The notes beneath the pieces are model-generated. The model had not been told where the DNA came from. It ran no database searches and saw only the letters and a program-made list of their open reading frames with translations. Below, piece by piece: positions 9,523-19,943 of a DNA stretch of 64,000 bases; position 1 is the first letter of the stretch, and each line of letters begins with the position of its first letter. Source of the stretch: Sphingomonadales bacterium (GTDB lineage: Bacteria; Pseudomonadota; Alphaproteobacteria; Sphingomonadales; Sphingomonadaceae); the NCBI GenBank assembly GCA_017302615.1, contig JAFLDB010000010.1:1-64000 (forward strand), written 5' to 3'. The translations under genes and the position numbers were made by a program.

Positions 9523-10434
9523 TTAGAGCCACCGGTTCTCGCGGTACCACTGCGCCGTCGCCTTCAGCCCCTCGCGGGTCGGGATGCGCGGCTGCCACAG
9601 GTCCGGCGGCGGCAGTGCGCCTTTGCTGACCACCCAGTCCGGGTGGCTCATGTATCCGGCGCGGTCGAGGGTCAGCTTGGCCTTGGCGCGGCGCACGAAG
9701 CCGTCGGCCCGCGCGGCGCGTTCCAGCGAGGCGCGGCTGAGGTGCACCACCCATGGCCGCCGTCCCATCGCCCAGCCGATCGCGCGGGCGAATTCGTAAT
9801 GGCTCCAGCCATTGGCGCGCCCGTCGTCCGGCTCGAAGGTCATGTGCGTCACCGCCTCGCCGCCCGGCACAAGTGCCAGCAGCAGGCGGCACAGGTCATC
9901 GACGTGGATATAGCTGGCCCGCCCGTCGCGCGCCGGCATCGGCATCAGGCCCCAGCGGGCCATGCGGAACATGTCGAGGATCTCGGTATCGCGCGGGCCA
10001 TAGATCCCCGGCGGGCGGACGGTCGTCCAGTCAAGACCGGAGGCGCGGACCAGCTTCTCCGCGCGGGCCTTGCTGGCGCCATAGGCGGAAAGCTCCGGTT
10101 CACGCGCGGAAAGCGAGGAAACGTGAACGAAGCGCGGCACACCTTCGGCCTTGGCGGCTTCGATCACGTTCAGCGTGCCGGTGACGTTGCCGGCTTCGAA
10201 CCCGGCCGCATCGGGCGCATTGACCACTCCGGCGATGTGGATCACCGCCTCTGCGCCGCGCACCAGCTGGCGCAGCGCGGCCTTGGCTTCCAGATCGCCG
10301 CGGACCCATTCCACGCCGTCGCGGGGCGGCTGATCGCGGCGGGTCAGGGCCCTGACCGGCACGCCTTCCCGCCCGGCCAGATCGAGCAGGCCCTGCCCGA
10401 CAAAACCGGTCGCCCCGGTCACGGCAATGGTCAC
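9523..10434 (-). CDS. NAD(P)-dependent epimerase/dehydratase (extended SDR)
   Basis: A 303-residue protein starting at GTG 10434, four bases overlapping the proB stop (GTGA). The N-terminal Rossmann motif is TGATGFVGQG. The catalytic YGASK lies near residue 127, with HVSSL before it, and the RPPGIYGPRD segment is typical of NAD-dependent epimerases and complex I NDUFA9-like atypical SDRs. A longer frame upstream exists but runs through proB. Substrate cannot be told from sequence. The tail residues RENRWL match family ends. Confidence 0.85.
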   Translation of the reverse strand: MTIAVTGATGFVGQGLLDLAGREGVPVRALTRRDQPPRDGVEWVRGDLEAKAALRQLVRGAEAVIHIAGVVNAPDAAGFEAGNVTGTLNVIEAAKAEGVPRFVHVSSLSAREPELSAYGASKARAEKLVRASGLDWTTVRPPGIYGPRDTEILDMFRMARWGLMPMPARDGRASYIHVDDLCRLLLALVPGGEAVTHMTFEPDDGRANGWSHYEFARAIGWAMGRRPWVVHLSRASLERAARADGFVRRAKAKLTLDRAGYMSHPDWVVSKGALPPPDLWQPRIPTREGLKATAQWYRENRWL

Positions 10435-11561
10435 AGCACCACCATCTGATCGCGGTGGACCACGGCGGAGCGCGGCGCATAGCCCAGGATTTCGGCGTGG
10501 TCGGCCGATTGCCGCCCCATCAGCCGGGCGCATTCCAGCGCGTCGTATTCGGCCAGGCCATGGGCCAGCGTGGTGCCGGCCTCATCGCGCACCGCCACGG
10601 CATCGCCGCGCTGGAACTCGCCTTCCACCCGGATCACCCCGGCGGCGAGCAGGCTGGAGCCCTTGCCCAGCGCGCGGGCTGCCCCGGCATCGATCACCAG
10701 CGCGCCTTTCAGCCGCAGCCGCCCGCCCAGCCAGGCCTTGCGCCCGGCATCCTTGCGGCGCGGCAGGAACAGCGTGCCGATGCCCTGCTGGCAGGCCCGC
10801 GAAATGGGGGCATCATGCAGGCCGGATGCAATCGCCAGGGCAATCCCGGCGCGCTCGGCAATCTCTGCCGCCTGAAGCTTTGACGTCATCCCGCCGGAAC
10901 CCATGCCGGAAGAACTGCCCCCGGTCGCCATGGCGTGGATGTCTGCCGTCACGCCGCGTACTTCGTCCAGTAGCACCGCGCCGGACTCTGCCGGGTTGCG
11001 ATCGAACAGCCCGTCGACATCGGACAGCAGCAGCACGCCCTGGGCCTGCGCCGCCTGGGCCACACGGGCGGCCAGCCGGTCGTTATCGCCAAAACGGATT
11101 TCCTGCGTCGCCACGCTGTCATTCTCGTTGATCACCGGCACGGCCCCGGCATCGAGCAGCCGGGTCAGCGTGGCCGTGGCGTTGAGATAGCGGCGGCGGT
11201 CTTCAAGGTCTTCCAGCGTCAGCAGCAATTGCGCCGCGGTGATCCCGTGCGCGCCGAGCAGATCGGCCCACAGGCCGGACAGCGCGATCTGCCCCACGGC
11301 GGCGGCGGCCTGGGCATCGGCCAGACTGCCGCGTCCGCCCCGTTCCAGCCCCAGCCTGGCCGCGCCCAGCGCAATCGCACCGGAGGATACCACGATGACT
11401 TCCTGCCCGCGCGCCTTGGCCGCAGCGATTTCCGCCACCAGCCCTTCGAGCCAGCCACGCCGCACGCCGTCTTTCCCGACCAGCAGCGACGAGCCGACCT
11501 TGACCACCAGCCGGGGGCAGGCGGTCTTGTCGGCCAGGTCAGAGAGGCGGGCGATTTTCAT
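10431..11561 (-). CDS. proB: Glutamate 5-kinase
   Basis: A 376-residue cytosolic kinase for the first step of proline synthesis. It has an amino-acid kinase domain (VVKVGSSLL at residues 19-27, SSGAIALG, NENDSV, LLSDVDGLF) and a C-terminal PUA domain (about 285-370), as in the long form of the enzyme. The partner proC lies about 3 kb away, while proA is not in the window. The gene is preceded by obgE 46 bases upstream on the same strand, the usual alphaproteobacterial order. Confidence 0.95.
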   Translation of the reverse strand: MKIARLSDLADKTACPRLVVKVGSSLLVGKDGVRRGWLEGLVAEIAAAKARGQEVIVVSSGAIALGAARLGLERGGRGSLADAQAAAAVGQIALSGLWADLLGAHGITAAQLLLTLEDLEDRRRYLNATATLTRLLDAGAVPVINENDSVATQEIRFGDNDRLAARVAQAAQAQGVLLLSDVDGLFDRNPAESGAVLLDEVRGVTADIHAMATGGSSSGMGSGGMTSKLQAAEIAERAGIALAIASGLHDAPISRACQQGIGTLFLPRRKDAGRKAWLGGRLRLKGALVIDAGAARALGKGSSLLAAGVIRVEGEFQRGDAVAVRDEAGTTLAHGLAEYDALECARLMGRQSADHAEILGYAPRSAVVHRDQMVVL

Positions 11562-11607
11562 GCCCTGCCGATTACGGGAATGCGCGGTTTATGCAACCTT
11601 CGCGCGA

Positions 11608-12663
11608 TCAGATCGGCGACCAGGGCCTGTCGTCGCCTTCTTCCTGCTCGCCGCTCGGGCGCTCGGTTACCGTGGCGGCGGGAAGGTATTCGATCACCGC
11701 ATCAAGCAGCGCGTCCATGCCCTTCCCGGTTGCACCGGAAATCGGGTAGATCTTCTTGGCGCCGGCCGCCTTCAGCTCCTTGATGAACATCTTCACCAGT
11801 TCGGCGTCGACCGTGTCGATCTTGTTGAGCGCAATCAGGCGCGGCTTTTCGTCCAGACCGTTGCCATAGGCTTCCAGTTCTTCCTCGACGATGTGGAGCG
11901 CTTCGGCCGGGTCGGTGCCGTTGATGTCGATCAGATGAATCAGCACGCGGCAGCGTTCGATATGGCCCAGGAACCGGTCGCCGATCCCCGCCCCGTCGGC
12001 TGCCCCGGCGATCAGGCCGGGAATATCGGCCAGCACGAATTCGCGGTTGCGGTGGCGGACCACGCCCAGCTGCGGCTTCAGCGTGGTGAAGGCATAGTCG
12101 CCCACCTTGGCCTTGGTATTGGTGATCTGGTTGATGAAAGTGCTCTTGCCGGCATTGGGCAGGCCGACCAAGCCGACATCGGCCAGCAGTTTCAGCCGCA
12201 GCCAGACGTACATTTCCTCGCCCATTTCGCCCGGCTGGTGCTGGCGCGGGGCGCGGTTGGTGCTGGTCTTGTAACTGGCGTTGCCGCGCCCGCCCAGCCC
12301 GCCGTGGAGGAAGGTGACACGCTGACCGGCCTCGGTCAGGTCCAGCAGCACTGTTTCGCGGTCTTCGTCGGAAATGATCTGGGTGCCGACCGGAACCTTG
12401 ATCACCAGGTCCTTGCCGGCCGCGCCGTTGCGGTCCTTGCCCGAACCATGAACCCCGCGCGGAGCCTTGAAGTGCTGGGTATAACGGAAGTCGATCAGGG
12501 TATTGAGGCCGGCAACGGCTTCGAAAATGATGTCGCCGCCCTTGCCGCCGTTGCCGCCATCGGGCCCGCCGTATTCGATGTACTTTTCCCGCCGGAACGA
12601 GACCGCCCCGGGGCCGCCCTGGCCCGAGCGGATATAGATCTTGGCCTGGTCGAGAAAATGCAT
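11608..12663 (-). CDS. obgE: Obg-family GTPase
   Basis: A 351-residue ribosome-associated GTPase. The N-terminal glycine-rich Obg fold spans residues 1-158 (GGPDGGNGGKGG; HGGLGGRGN). The G domain has a P-loop GLPNAGKST at 167-175, ADIPGLI, and NKID. The C-terminal tail is short and acidic (EQEEGDD). It takes part in 50S assembly and growth control. It sits upstream of proB and most likely shares its transcript. Confidence 0.96.
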   Translation of the reverse strand: MHFLDQAKIYIRSGQGGPGAVSFRREKYIEYGGPDGGNGGKGGDIIFEAVAGLNTLIDFRYTQHFKAPRGVHGSGKDRNGAAGKDLVIKVPVGTQIISDEDRETVLLDLTEAGQRVTFLHGGLGGRGNASYKTSTNRAPRQHQPGEMGEEMYVWLRLKLLADVGLVGLPNAGKSTFINQITNTKAKVGDYAFTTLKPQLGVVRHRNREFVLADIPGLIAGAADGAGIGDRFLGHIERCRVLIHLIDINGTDPAEALHIVEEELEAYGNGLDEKPRLIALNKIDTVDAELVKMFIKELKAAGAKKIYPISGATGKGMDALLDAVIEYLPAATVTERPSGEQEEGDDRPWSPI

Positions 12664-12843
12664 GGGAATCTATCTAGCGTGAAAAGGCGCGAATGTCGCG
12701 GATAAGTCCAGTGTGCCGAGAATTGCCTCAGCTTGCGGCGAGAATGGCTGCGTTCGAGAACCGGAGCGGAGCGGCCTGCTGGCCGTGAGCACCGGAAGCG
12801 CAGAAGGCTGCCGTTCGCAGGCCAGGATGTGGCAATTATCGGT

Positions 12844-12938
<95 letters not shown>

Positions 12939-13009
12939 GTACAGGCGGCAAGCCGCCCGTTGCGAGGCGCCCCCTTAGCGAATGGGCGTGACGCTTGGAA
13001 GGCCTAATT

Positions 13010-13729
13010 TTACCGGCGGGTGCCCGGTCCGGCCGCGGTCCCGCCAGCAGCAGGCGCGGCGGCCTTGGGCGCGTACTTCTCGTCCCAGGCGGCGGCATCG
13101 GCGCGGTACTGTTCGTAAGACCGGAAGAAGCCTTCGAACACGGTATCCAGCATGGCGAGGTTCCGGGTCGAAAACGCGGTCAGCTCCGCCGGCTTCAGCG
13201 TCAGCGATTCCCGCGCCATGACCAGTGCCGCATCGCAGAACCGCTCCAGCGTCGGCGGGAAGGCGTAATAATTGTAGACCTGCGTCATGTAGGCTTCGCG
13301 CGGGCGGATCCAGCTGGTGCCGTGACGCTTCTTGAACTCGGTATCCACGCTGCGGTTGGCCGTGGTCAGGCCCTTCTTGTGCACGGTCAGGAACTTCTTG
13401 TAGCCAACCAGGATGTCGGCATGTTCCGGCTTCTGGCAGTTGAGCGCGGCCACGTTGTAGGCCGAACGCAGGTTCCACACGGTTTGCGCCGGGCTGATCC
13501 CCGAATTGACCGTCACGCGAACGCCGTTTGCGCCGACCGGCGGCACGGCGAATGCGGCCGAAGCGCCCAGCGGCGGCAGCGGACGCGGCGGAATATAGAC
13601 CACCACCGGCGGGGGCGGCGGCGGCGGCGGGGGCGGCGGCGGGGTCGATTTGGGGCCGCAAGCCGCCAAGACTGCCGCACCTGCCAGAACCAGTCCGAAA
13701 CCTGCCCAATTGCGCATCTGCAAACCCAT
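13010..13729 (-). CDS. Polyproline-bearing lipoprotein of unknown function
   Basis: A 239-residue protein from ATG 13729 (TTG 13738 and ATG 13717 are alternatives; GGGAG at 13742-13746). A type II signal peptide ends in the lipobox VLAAC, so the mature protein starts at a lipidated Cys. Directly after it comes PKST and a run of 12 prolines, then VVVYIPPRPLPPLG, a rigid spacer off the membrane. The C-terminal domain of about 180 residues has W-N-L-R-S, KKFLTVHKKGL, SWIRPREAYMTQVYNYYA and two further Cys, with no family I recognise. The ending is Ala/Gly-rich. Confidence 0.8.
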   Translation of the reverse strand: MGLQMRNWAGFGLVLAGAAVLAACGPKSTPPPPPPPPPPPPVVVYIPPRPLPPLGASAAFAVPPVGANGVRVTVNSGISPAQTVWNLRSAYNVAALNCQKPEHADILVGYKKFLTVHKKGLTTANRSVDTEFKKRHGTSWIRPREAYMTQVYNYYAFPPTLERFCDAALVMARESLTLKPAELTAFSTRNLAMLDTVFEGFFRSYEQYRADAAAWDEKYAPKAAAPAAGGTAAGPGTRR

Positions 13730-13803
13730 CGCTTTCAATATTGCTCCCGTCCGGTCGGCACGGGGCTGTCCTTGCGCGGTTAACTAACCGCTTCGCGTCA
13801 TAA

Positions 13804-13838
13804 AGCAAATGCCCGGAGTGCTTGGAAGCACCCCGGGC
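13804..13838 (-). terminator. Intrinsic terminator after the Bax inhibitor-1 gene
   Basis: GCCCGGAGTGCT (13811-13822) and AGCACCCCGGGC (13827-13838) form a 12-bp stem with one mismatch around a TGGA loop. Read on the minus strand it is followed by ATTTGCTTTA. It lies just after the 13864 stop. Confidence 0.75.
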
Positions 13839-13863
13839 ACGCCATTCCGTTTGCGGTGCGCGC

Positions 13864-14601
13864 TCAGTCGCGGCTGCCGAGGAAGCTCAGCAGGAACTGG
13901 AACATGTTGATGAAGTCGAGATAGAGCGACAGCGCGCCCAGGATCACGACCTTGCCCATCATGTCCGTGCCGGCCACGTGGTAGTAGGTATCGCGCAGAC
14001 GCTGGGTGTCATAGGCGGTCAGCCCGGCGAAGATCAGCACGCCGATCGCCGAGATCGCCAGGGCCAGCGGCCCCGAGGCCAGCCACAGGTTGAGCAGCAT
14101 GGCGATGACCAGGCCGATCACGCCCATCACCAGGAAGCTGCCCATGCCGGACAGGTTGCGCTTGGTGGTGTAGCCATAGAGGCTGAGACCGGCGAAGGCC
14201 CCCGCCGTGGCGAAGAAGGTCAGTGCGATCGACGGGCCGGTGTAGACCAGCAGCAGTGCCGAAAGCGACAGGCCCATCACCACGCTGAAGGACCAGAACA
14301 TCGTCTTCAGCGTGCCTTCCGAACGGGCGGGGCTGAGGAAGAAGATAAAGGCCGGCGGGGCAAGCACGATTACCCAGCGCAGCGGGGTGGCCATGACCTG
14401 CGCGGCCAGGCCCGAATTGGCGAACAGCAGGGCCACGATGCCCGAAAGCAGCACGCCCGAGGCCATGTAATTGTAGATCGACAGCATGTAGCGCCGCAGA
14501 CCCTGGTCCATGGTGACGGCGCCAAGCGCTTCACCATTGAGGGCCGGACCCCGGCTGCCAAACGGCGAGCTGGTCGTCCGCGGGTCGTTCCATTCAGCCA
14601 T
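13864..14601 (-). CDS. Bax inhibitor-1/YccA family membrane protein
   Basis: A 245-residue protein starting MAEWNDPR, chosen because AAAGGAG lies 6 bases upstream (14608-14614). The N-terminal 45 residues are soluble, then about seven membrane helices. The family segments GLSLYGYTTKRNLSGMG and the terminal acidic pair region AYDTQRLRD and GALSLYLDFINMFQFLLSFLG are clear. The family forms pH-sensitive calcium-leak channels or interacts with FtsH in other bacteria; the role here is not shown. A terminator follows. Confidence 0.93.
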   Translation of the reverse strand: MAEWNDPRTTSSPFGSRGPALNGEALGAVTMDQGLRRYMLSIYNYMASGVLLSGIVALLFANSGLAAQVMATPLRWVIVLAPPAFIFFLSPARSEGTLKTMFWSFSVVMGLSLSALLLVYTGPSIALTFFATAGAFAGLSLYGYTTKRNLSGMGSFLVMGVIGLVIAMLLNLWLASGPLALAISAIGVLIFAGLTAYDTQRLRDTYYHVAGTDMMGKVVILGALSLYLDFINMFQFLLSFLGSRD

Positions 14602-14712
14602 GACAAACTCCTTTGCCGCCCCACGATAGGGACGATGGAGCAAATATCGGGCGAGTCGGTTAAGGATTCAAGCAAAACCGGAACGATTTCGTCGTCTTTC
14701 GACGAACCGCAT

Positions 14713-15501
14713 TCAGCCCCTTGCCGCCGCCGCCAGCTCCGCCCCGCGATCCCGCGCGGCTTTGAGCGTTTCGGCCACCAGTGCGGCAAAGGCGCCATCG
14801 GCATCGATTACCGCCAGGCCAGCCGCCGTGGTCCCGCCCGGACTGGTCACCCGCCGGGCCAGTTCCGCCGGCGTTTCGGTTGACCGTGCCGCCAGCGCCG
14901 CCGCGCCTTCCACCATGGCCCGGGCCAGCCGGTCGGCCTGTGCCGGATCCAGCCCCAGCGCCGTCCCGCCATCGGCCAGGGCGGCAATGAAGCGGTAGAC
15001 GAAGGCGGGACCGGACCCGGCCAGCGCCGTCACCGCGTCCAGCTGATCCTCGGCCGCCAGCCATTCGGCCGTGCCAAGCGGGGCAAGGAGCGCGTCCACC
15101 TTGGCCTTGCCAGCCTCATCCAGCCCCTGCGCGAACAGGCCCAGGGGCGACTTGCCGATCGCGGCGGCCAGATTGGGCATAACCCGGACCAGCCCGGCCG
15201 CCTCGGGGAAGGCGGCGGCCAGTGTCGCCAGCTCCGCCCCGGCCAGGATCGACAGCACCACTGCCCCGCGCGTTGCCGGAGCCAGCGCGGGGGCGACTTC
15301 AGGCAGCGATTGCGGCTTGATCCCCAACAGGACAATCTCGAACCGCTCGGCTGGCACGGCGCGCAGCAACCGCACGCCAGCCGGTGCCTCGGCCAGCACC
15401 GGATCGACCACGGTGAACCGTGCCGGATCAAGCCCGGCCGTCAGCCATCCGGCCAGCATTGCTCCGCCCATGTTGCCGCAGCCGCAGATCAGAATCGTCA
15501 C
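14713..15501 (-). CDS. proC: Pyrroline-5-carboxylate reductase
   Basis: A 262-residue NAD(P)H enzyme for the last step of proline synthesis. GTG 15501 is taken as start because homology begins at TILICGCGNMGGAML, the Rossmann motif; the frame upstream to 15546 adds an unrelated tail. The signatures VRVMPNLAAAIG, LAGSGPAFVYRFI and VTSPGGTTAAGLAV are present. It follows the ybjN-like gene by 62 bases on the same strand, a common alphaproteobacterial pairing. Confidence 0.93.
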   Translation of the reverse strand: MTILICGCGNMGGAMLAGWLTAGLDPARFTVVDPVLAEAPAGVRLLRAVPAERFEIVLLGIKPQSLPEVAPALAPATRGAVVLSILAGAELATLAAAFPEAAGLVRVMPNLAAAIGKSPLGLFAQGLDEAGKAKVDALLAPLGTAEWLAAEDQLDAVTALAGSGPAFVYRFIAALADGGTALGLDPAQADRLARAMVEGAAALAARSTETPAELARRVTSPGGTTAAGLAVIDADGAFAALVAETLKAARDRGAELAAAARG

Positions 15502-15563
15502 GCAGTGTCTCCAGTCTCCCCTCCCGTCAGCGGGTATGGGAATCACGGTGCTTCGCGATTATC

Positions 15564-16070
15564 TCAGGCTTCGCCGGCCGCGTCGACCAGCGCGCTGGAC
15601 AGGGCCTCGGCCGGAGTCTTGTCACCCCACAGCACGAACTGGAAAGCCGGATAGAACCGGTCGCATTCTTCCACCGCCGCTTCGACCGCGACCTGGGCCT
15701 GGGCGAGGCTGAGCAGGCCCTCGTCACCCAGCAGCAAGCCGTGACGGTAGAGCAGGACATTGCCGCTCGACCACATGTCGAAATGGCCGACCCACAGCTG
15801 TTCGTTGACCATGGCCAGCAGTTCGAACACGGCGGCGCGCTTGTCGTCCGGTACGCGGATATCGGGCAGGCACAGCAGTTGCAGCACGTGATCCTCGCGC
15901 CGCCACACCCCGCGCAGTGTGTAACTGGCCCAGGATCCCTTGATCTCGCCCGACATCTCGTCCTCGGCGATGAATTCACAGGGCCAGCCGCGCGCCTCGA
16001 ACAGCGAGGCGAGCATGTCGACGGGGGCCGCGTCTTCCTCGCGCTCGTAATGGCGGTCGCCTTGGATCAT
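15564..16070 (-). CDS. YbjN domain-containing protein
   Basis: A 168-residue acidic cytosolic protein of the YbjN/type III secretion-chaperone-like fold, starting at MIQGDRHYER. It contains VDMLASLFEARGW, IKGSWASYTLRG, VNEQLWVGHFDMW and LLYRHGLLL, all family markers. The function is unknown. YbjN affects stress and motility phenotypes in enterobacteria, and its fixed place upstream of proC here is phylogenetic rather than functional evidence. The longer frame to 16133 lacks homology. Confidence 0.88.
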   Translation of the reverse strand: MIQGDRHYEREEDAAPVDMLASLFEARGWPCEFIAEDEMSGEIKGSWASYTLRGVWRREDHVLQLLCLPDIRVPDDKRAAVFELLAMVNEQLWVGHFDMWSSGNVLLYRHGLLLGDEGLLSLAQAQVAVEAAVEECDRFYPAFQFVLWGDKTPAEALSSALVDAAGEA

Positions 16071-16215
16071 GCGGCGCTGGATGCCGTGCCAGAGGGGCAA
16101 TCGACAATCCGCCCCGCTGCCAGCCCTGCGCAAAACTCGACAAGCCTGTTTACAAGGTGTGGAAAAGGGGTGGATGGCGCAGGCACCGGATCAGGCCGCA
16201 GGCCAGCCGCGATGG

Positions 16216-18087
16216 TTACTTGCCGCCACCCAGCGCCTCGACCACCTGCCCGGCCGGGCTGGTCCAGACAAAGGCGCCGTCGATCCCGGCCTTCTTGAGC
16301 TGGGCCAGGAAGGCATTGGCCTCACGCGTTGAGGCAAAGGGGCCGGCCAGCAGGCGGTTGGTTTGTCCCCACGGTGAAGTACTGGGGCTGCGTCCCTTGA
16401 AAACGGCCGGATTCTCGCGCGCGAAGCGCCGCCAGTCAAAGGCCAGCGCGGACTTATTACGACCCGCCGCCACTTGCACCCAGATTCGGCTGGGCTGGCT
16501 GCGCAGGGCCTTTTCCTTGGCCGCCTTTTCCTTGGCCAGCTTGTCCTTTTCGGCCTTTTCCTTGGCCGCCTTGTCCTTTGCCGCCTTGTCCCGGGCGGCC
16601 TTGTCGGCAGCGGCCTTGTCCGGCACCGGCTTGTCGGCGGCGGGCTTTGCCGCAGCGGCAGGCTGGGCCGGCGGTCCGGCCGGAGCGAGCTGGCGTATAT
16701 CGACCGCGCCTTCCTGCGGCTCCACTTCGCGGCTGGGCGGGGCCAGATCGGCGAAGGCTTCGTCGATGCTGGTCGGGCGCGGTGCGGGAGGCGGCGGTGC
16801 AGGAGGAGGCGGGGGTGGCGGTGCCTGGCGGACCGGCGGCGGGCTTGGCGCTGGCGCGGTCCGGGCCAGATCGAAGCCTGGGGCCGGAGCCGGGGCAAGC
16901 GGCGCCTGCGCGACCTGCACCGACGGCGGCGCAGGAACCGGTACCGGTGCAGGAGCAGGTGACGGCGCAGGCGCGGTCACAACCGGCGGCTTTGCAGGCG
17001 GCAGCTCTCCCTGGACTGGCTTGGGGCCATTGGGAGCCGTCACCCGGGCGACCTGTGGCTCGGGTGGCGGCACCGGGGCCGGTGCGGGCGGGCGTGACGC
17101 AACTTCCACGGGCGCAGCCTTGGGCGGGGCCTTCGCCTGTCTCGATGTCCGGTCACGCCCGCGCACGCGGCTCGGCTTGCGGGTCGATGCGGTGGTTGCG
17201 ACCGGGGCAGGTGGCGGAGTTGGCGCGGCGGCCACTTGGACGCGCGAACGCGAGTAATAGGCCAGGCGCGGATCATCATTGCCGATCTCGGCCGCGCGGG
17301 GGAAACGTCCCAGGTTGGCCGCTCCGGCCTGCTGCGCCGCCGTCAGCCGCGGCATGTAGCGCAGATAGGCGGTGATCGCGGTCGCCATGTCAGGCGGCAT
17401 GGTCTGCCGCGCGATCTCTTCCGCCTCGTCGGTGGCCCCCAGAATGGCAAGGCCGAAGGCGCGGGTCCGCCAGGCGGCCTTGTCGTTCTTCTGCAGCAGC
17501 GGCCCCAGCGTCCGTTCCATCCCGGCCCGGTCGCGGGAAATGGCCAGGCTCAGCGCGAGGCGACGGGTCGTCTCGTCATTCGGCGCACCGGCCAGCGACT
17601 GGCGGTAGAAAACCTGGGCGGTCAGGTTGTCGCCGACCAGGTCGAAGGCCAGCCCGCGGTCCGCCAGCAAGGCCGGTTCGATCGGTCCGGCCTTCTCCGC
17701 TTCGTCGAACAGCTCAATCGCGGTGAACGGATCCTCGCTCAGCACATAGGCGCTGGCCAGGCCGGCCTTGATCCGGGCATTGTCCGGCTGGATCGCCAGG
17801 GCGCGGCGATAGAACCCGATGGCTGCCTGTCCGTCGCCAAGGTCGAGCGAGGCCCGGCCAGCCTCGGCCAGGGCATCGACATCCTGCGGGTTCTTGGCCA
17901 GCTTGCCCAGTGCATCGTTGAGCCGCATGCCGGGCGACTTGACCGGCACGGGCTGCACCACCGGCTTGCTGATCTGCGGCACAGCTGCATCCTGTGCCCA
18001 GGCCGGAGCCACGAGCGGCAGACTGGCGGTGAGCGCCAGCAGCGGCAGACGAAGGAGCGACGGGGAAATCGTGGTCCGGGGCATCAT
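16216..18087 (-). CDS. Secreted/periplasmic TPR and SPOR domain protein
   Basis: A 623-residue protein with a signal peptide (MMPRTT, hydrophobic core, cleavage after APAWA). Residues about 45-260 are TPR-like repeats (NPQDVDALAEAGRASLDLGDG; ALAIQPDNARIKAGLA). A Pro/Ala linker of about 250 residues follows. A Lys/Ala/Asp-rich helix with repeated DKAAK/KEKAAK units (about 490-540) resembles TolA domain II. The C-terminal SPOR domain (RIWVQVAAGRNK; LLAGPFASTREANAF) binds denuded septal peptidoglycan. The neighbouring dcw operon fits a division or cell-wall role. Confidence 0.85.
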   Translation of the reverse strand: MMPRTTISPSLLRLPLLALTASLPLVAPAWAQDAAVPQISKPVVQPVPVKSPGMRLNDALGKLAKNPQDVDALAEAGRASLDLGDGQAAIGFYRRALAIQPDNARIKAGLASAYVLSEDPFTAIELFDEAEKAGPIEPALLADRGLAFDLVGDNLTAQVFYRQSLAGAPNDETTRRLALSLAISRDRAGMERTLGPLLQKNDKAAWRTRAFGLAILGATDEAEEIARQTMPPDMATAITAYLRYMPRLTAAQQAGAANLGRFPRAAEIGNDDPRLAYYSRSRVQVAAAPTPPPAPVATTASTRKPSRVRGRDRTSRQAKAPPKAAPVEVASRPPAPAPVPPPEPQVARVTAPNGPKPVQGELPPAKPPVVTAPAPSPAPAPVPVPAPPSVQVAQAPLAPAPAPGFDLARTAPAPSPPPVRQAPPPPPPPAPPPPAPRPTSIDEAFADLAPPSREVEPQEGAVDIRQLAPAGPPAQPAAAAKPAADKPVPDKAAADKAARDKAAKDKAAKEKAEKDKLAKEKAAKEKALRSQPSRIWVQVAAGRNKSALAFDWRRFARENPAVFKGRSPSTSPWGQTNRLLAGPFASTREANAFLAQLKKAGIDGAFVWTSPAGQVVEALGGGK

Positions 18088-18122
18088 GCAAGCAGTCGGG
18101 GATTCGCGCCTGACAGGCAAGC

Positions 18123-18155
18123 GGGGGACAGCACCGTTACCCGATGCTATCCCCC
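18123..18155 (-). terminator. Possible stem-loop ending the dcw transcript after ftsZ
   Basis: GGGGGACAGCA (18123-18133) and TGCTATCCCCC (18145-18155) pair over 11 positions with one mismatch, with an 11-base loop. No T-run follows on either strand, so it could instead be a processing or stability hairpin. Confidence 0.4.
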
Positions 18156-18186
18156 GGTTTGACGCAATCGGCAGCCACCAGCGGCC

Positions 18187-19809
<1,623 letters not shown>

Positions 19810-19869
19810 TTACGCTCTCCTGTCCGCACGGCGGATGCATTTCATGCGAATGACATGGTTCTTGCACCC

Positions 19870-19898
19870 TTCGAATCGCTGAATCAAAGGCGCGTCAA
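19870..19898 (-). promoter_or_regulatory. Candidate ftsZ promoter with two GANTC sites
   Basis: In the 134-base ftsA-ftsZ gap the minus strand has TTGACG (19898-19893). Two GANTC sites (19881-19885 and 19873-19877) lie 8 bases apart between it and ftsZ. The -10 hexamer at 17-bp spacing (TTCGAA) is poor. GANTC is the methylation site of CcrM and, in Caulobacter, a determinant of GcrA-activated promoters including that of ftsZ. Use here is inferred. Confidence 0.4.
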
Positions 19899-19943
19899 CC
19901 ATTTTCCACAATCGCCCGGTCACCAGACTGACCGGAAATCCCT

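Noticed and set aside
16480..16640. DNA-level tandem repeat in the SPOR gene as a mobile or satellite element
   Set aside because: The imperfect repeat follows the Lys/Ala/Asp protein periodicity, so it is a coding repeat.
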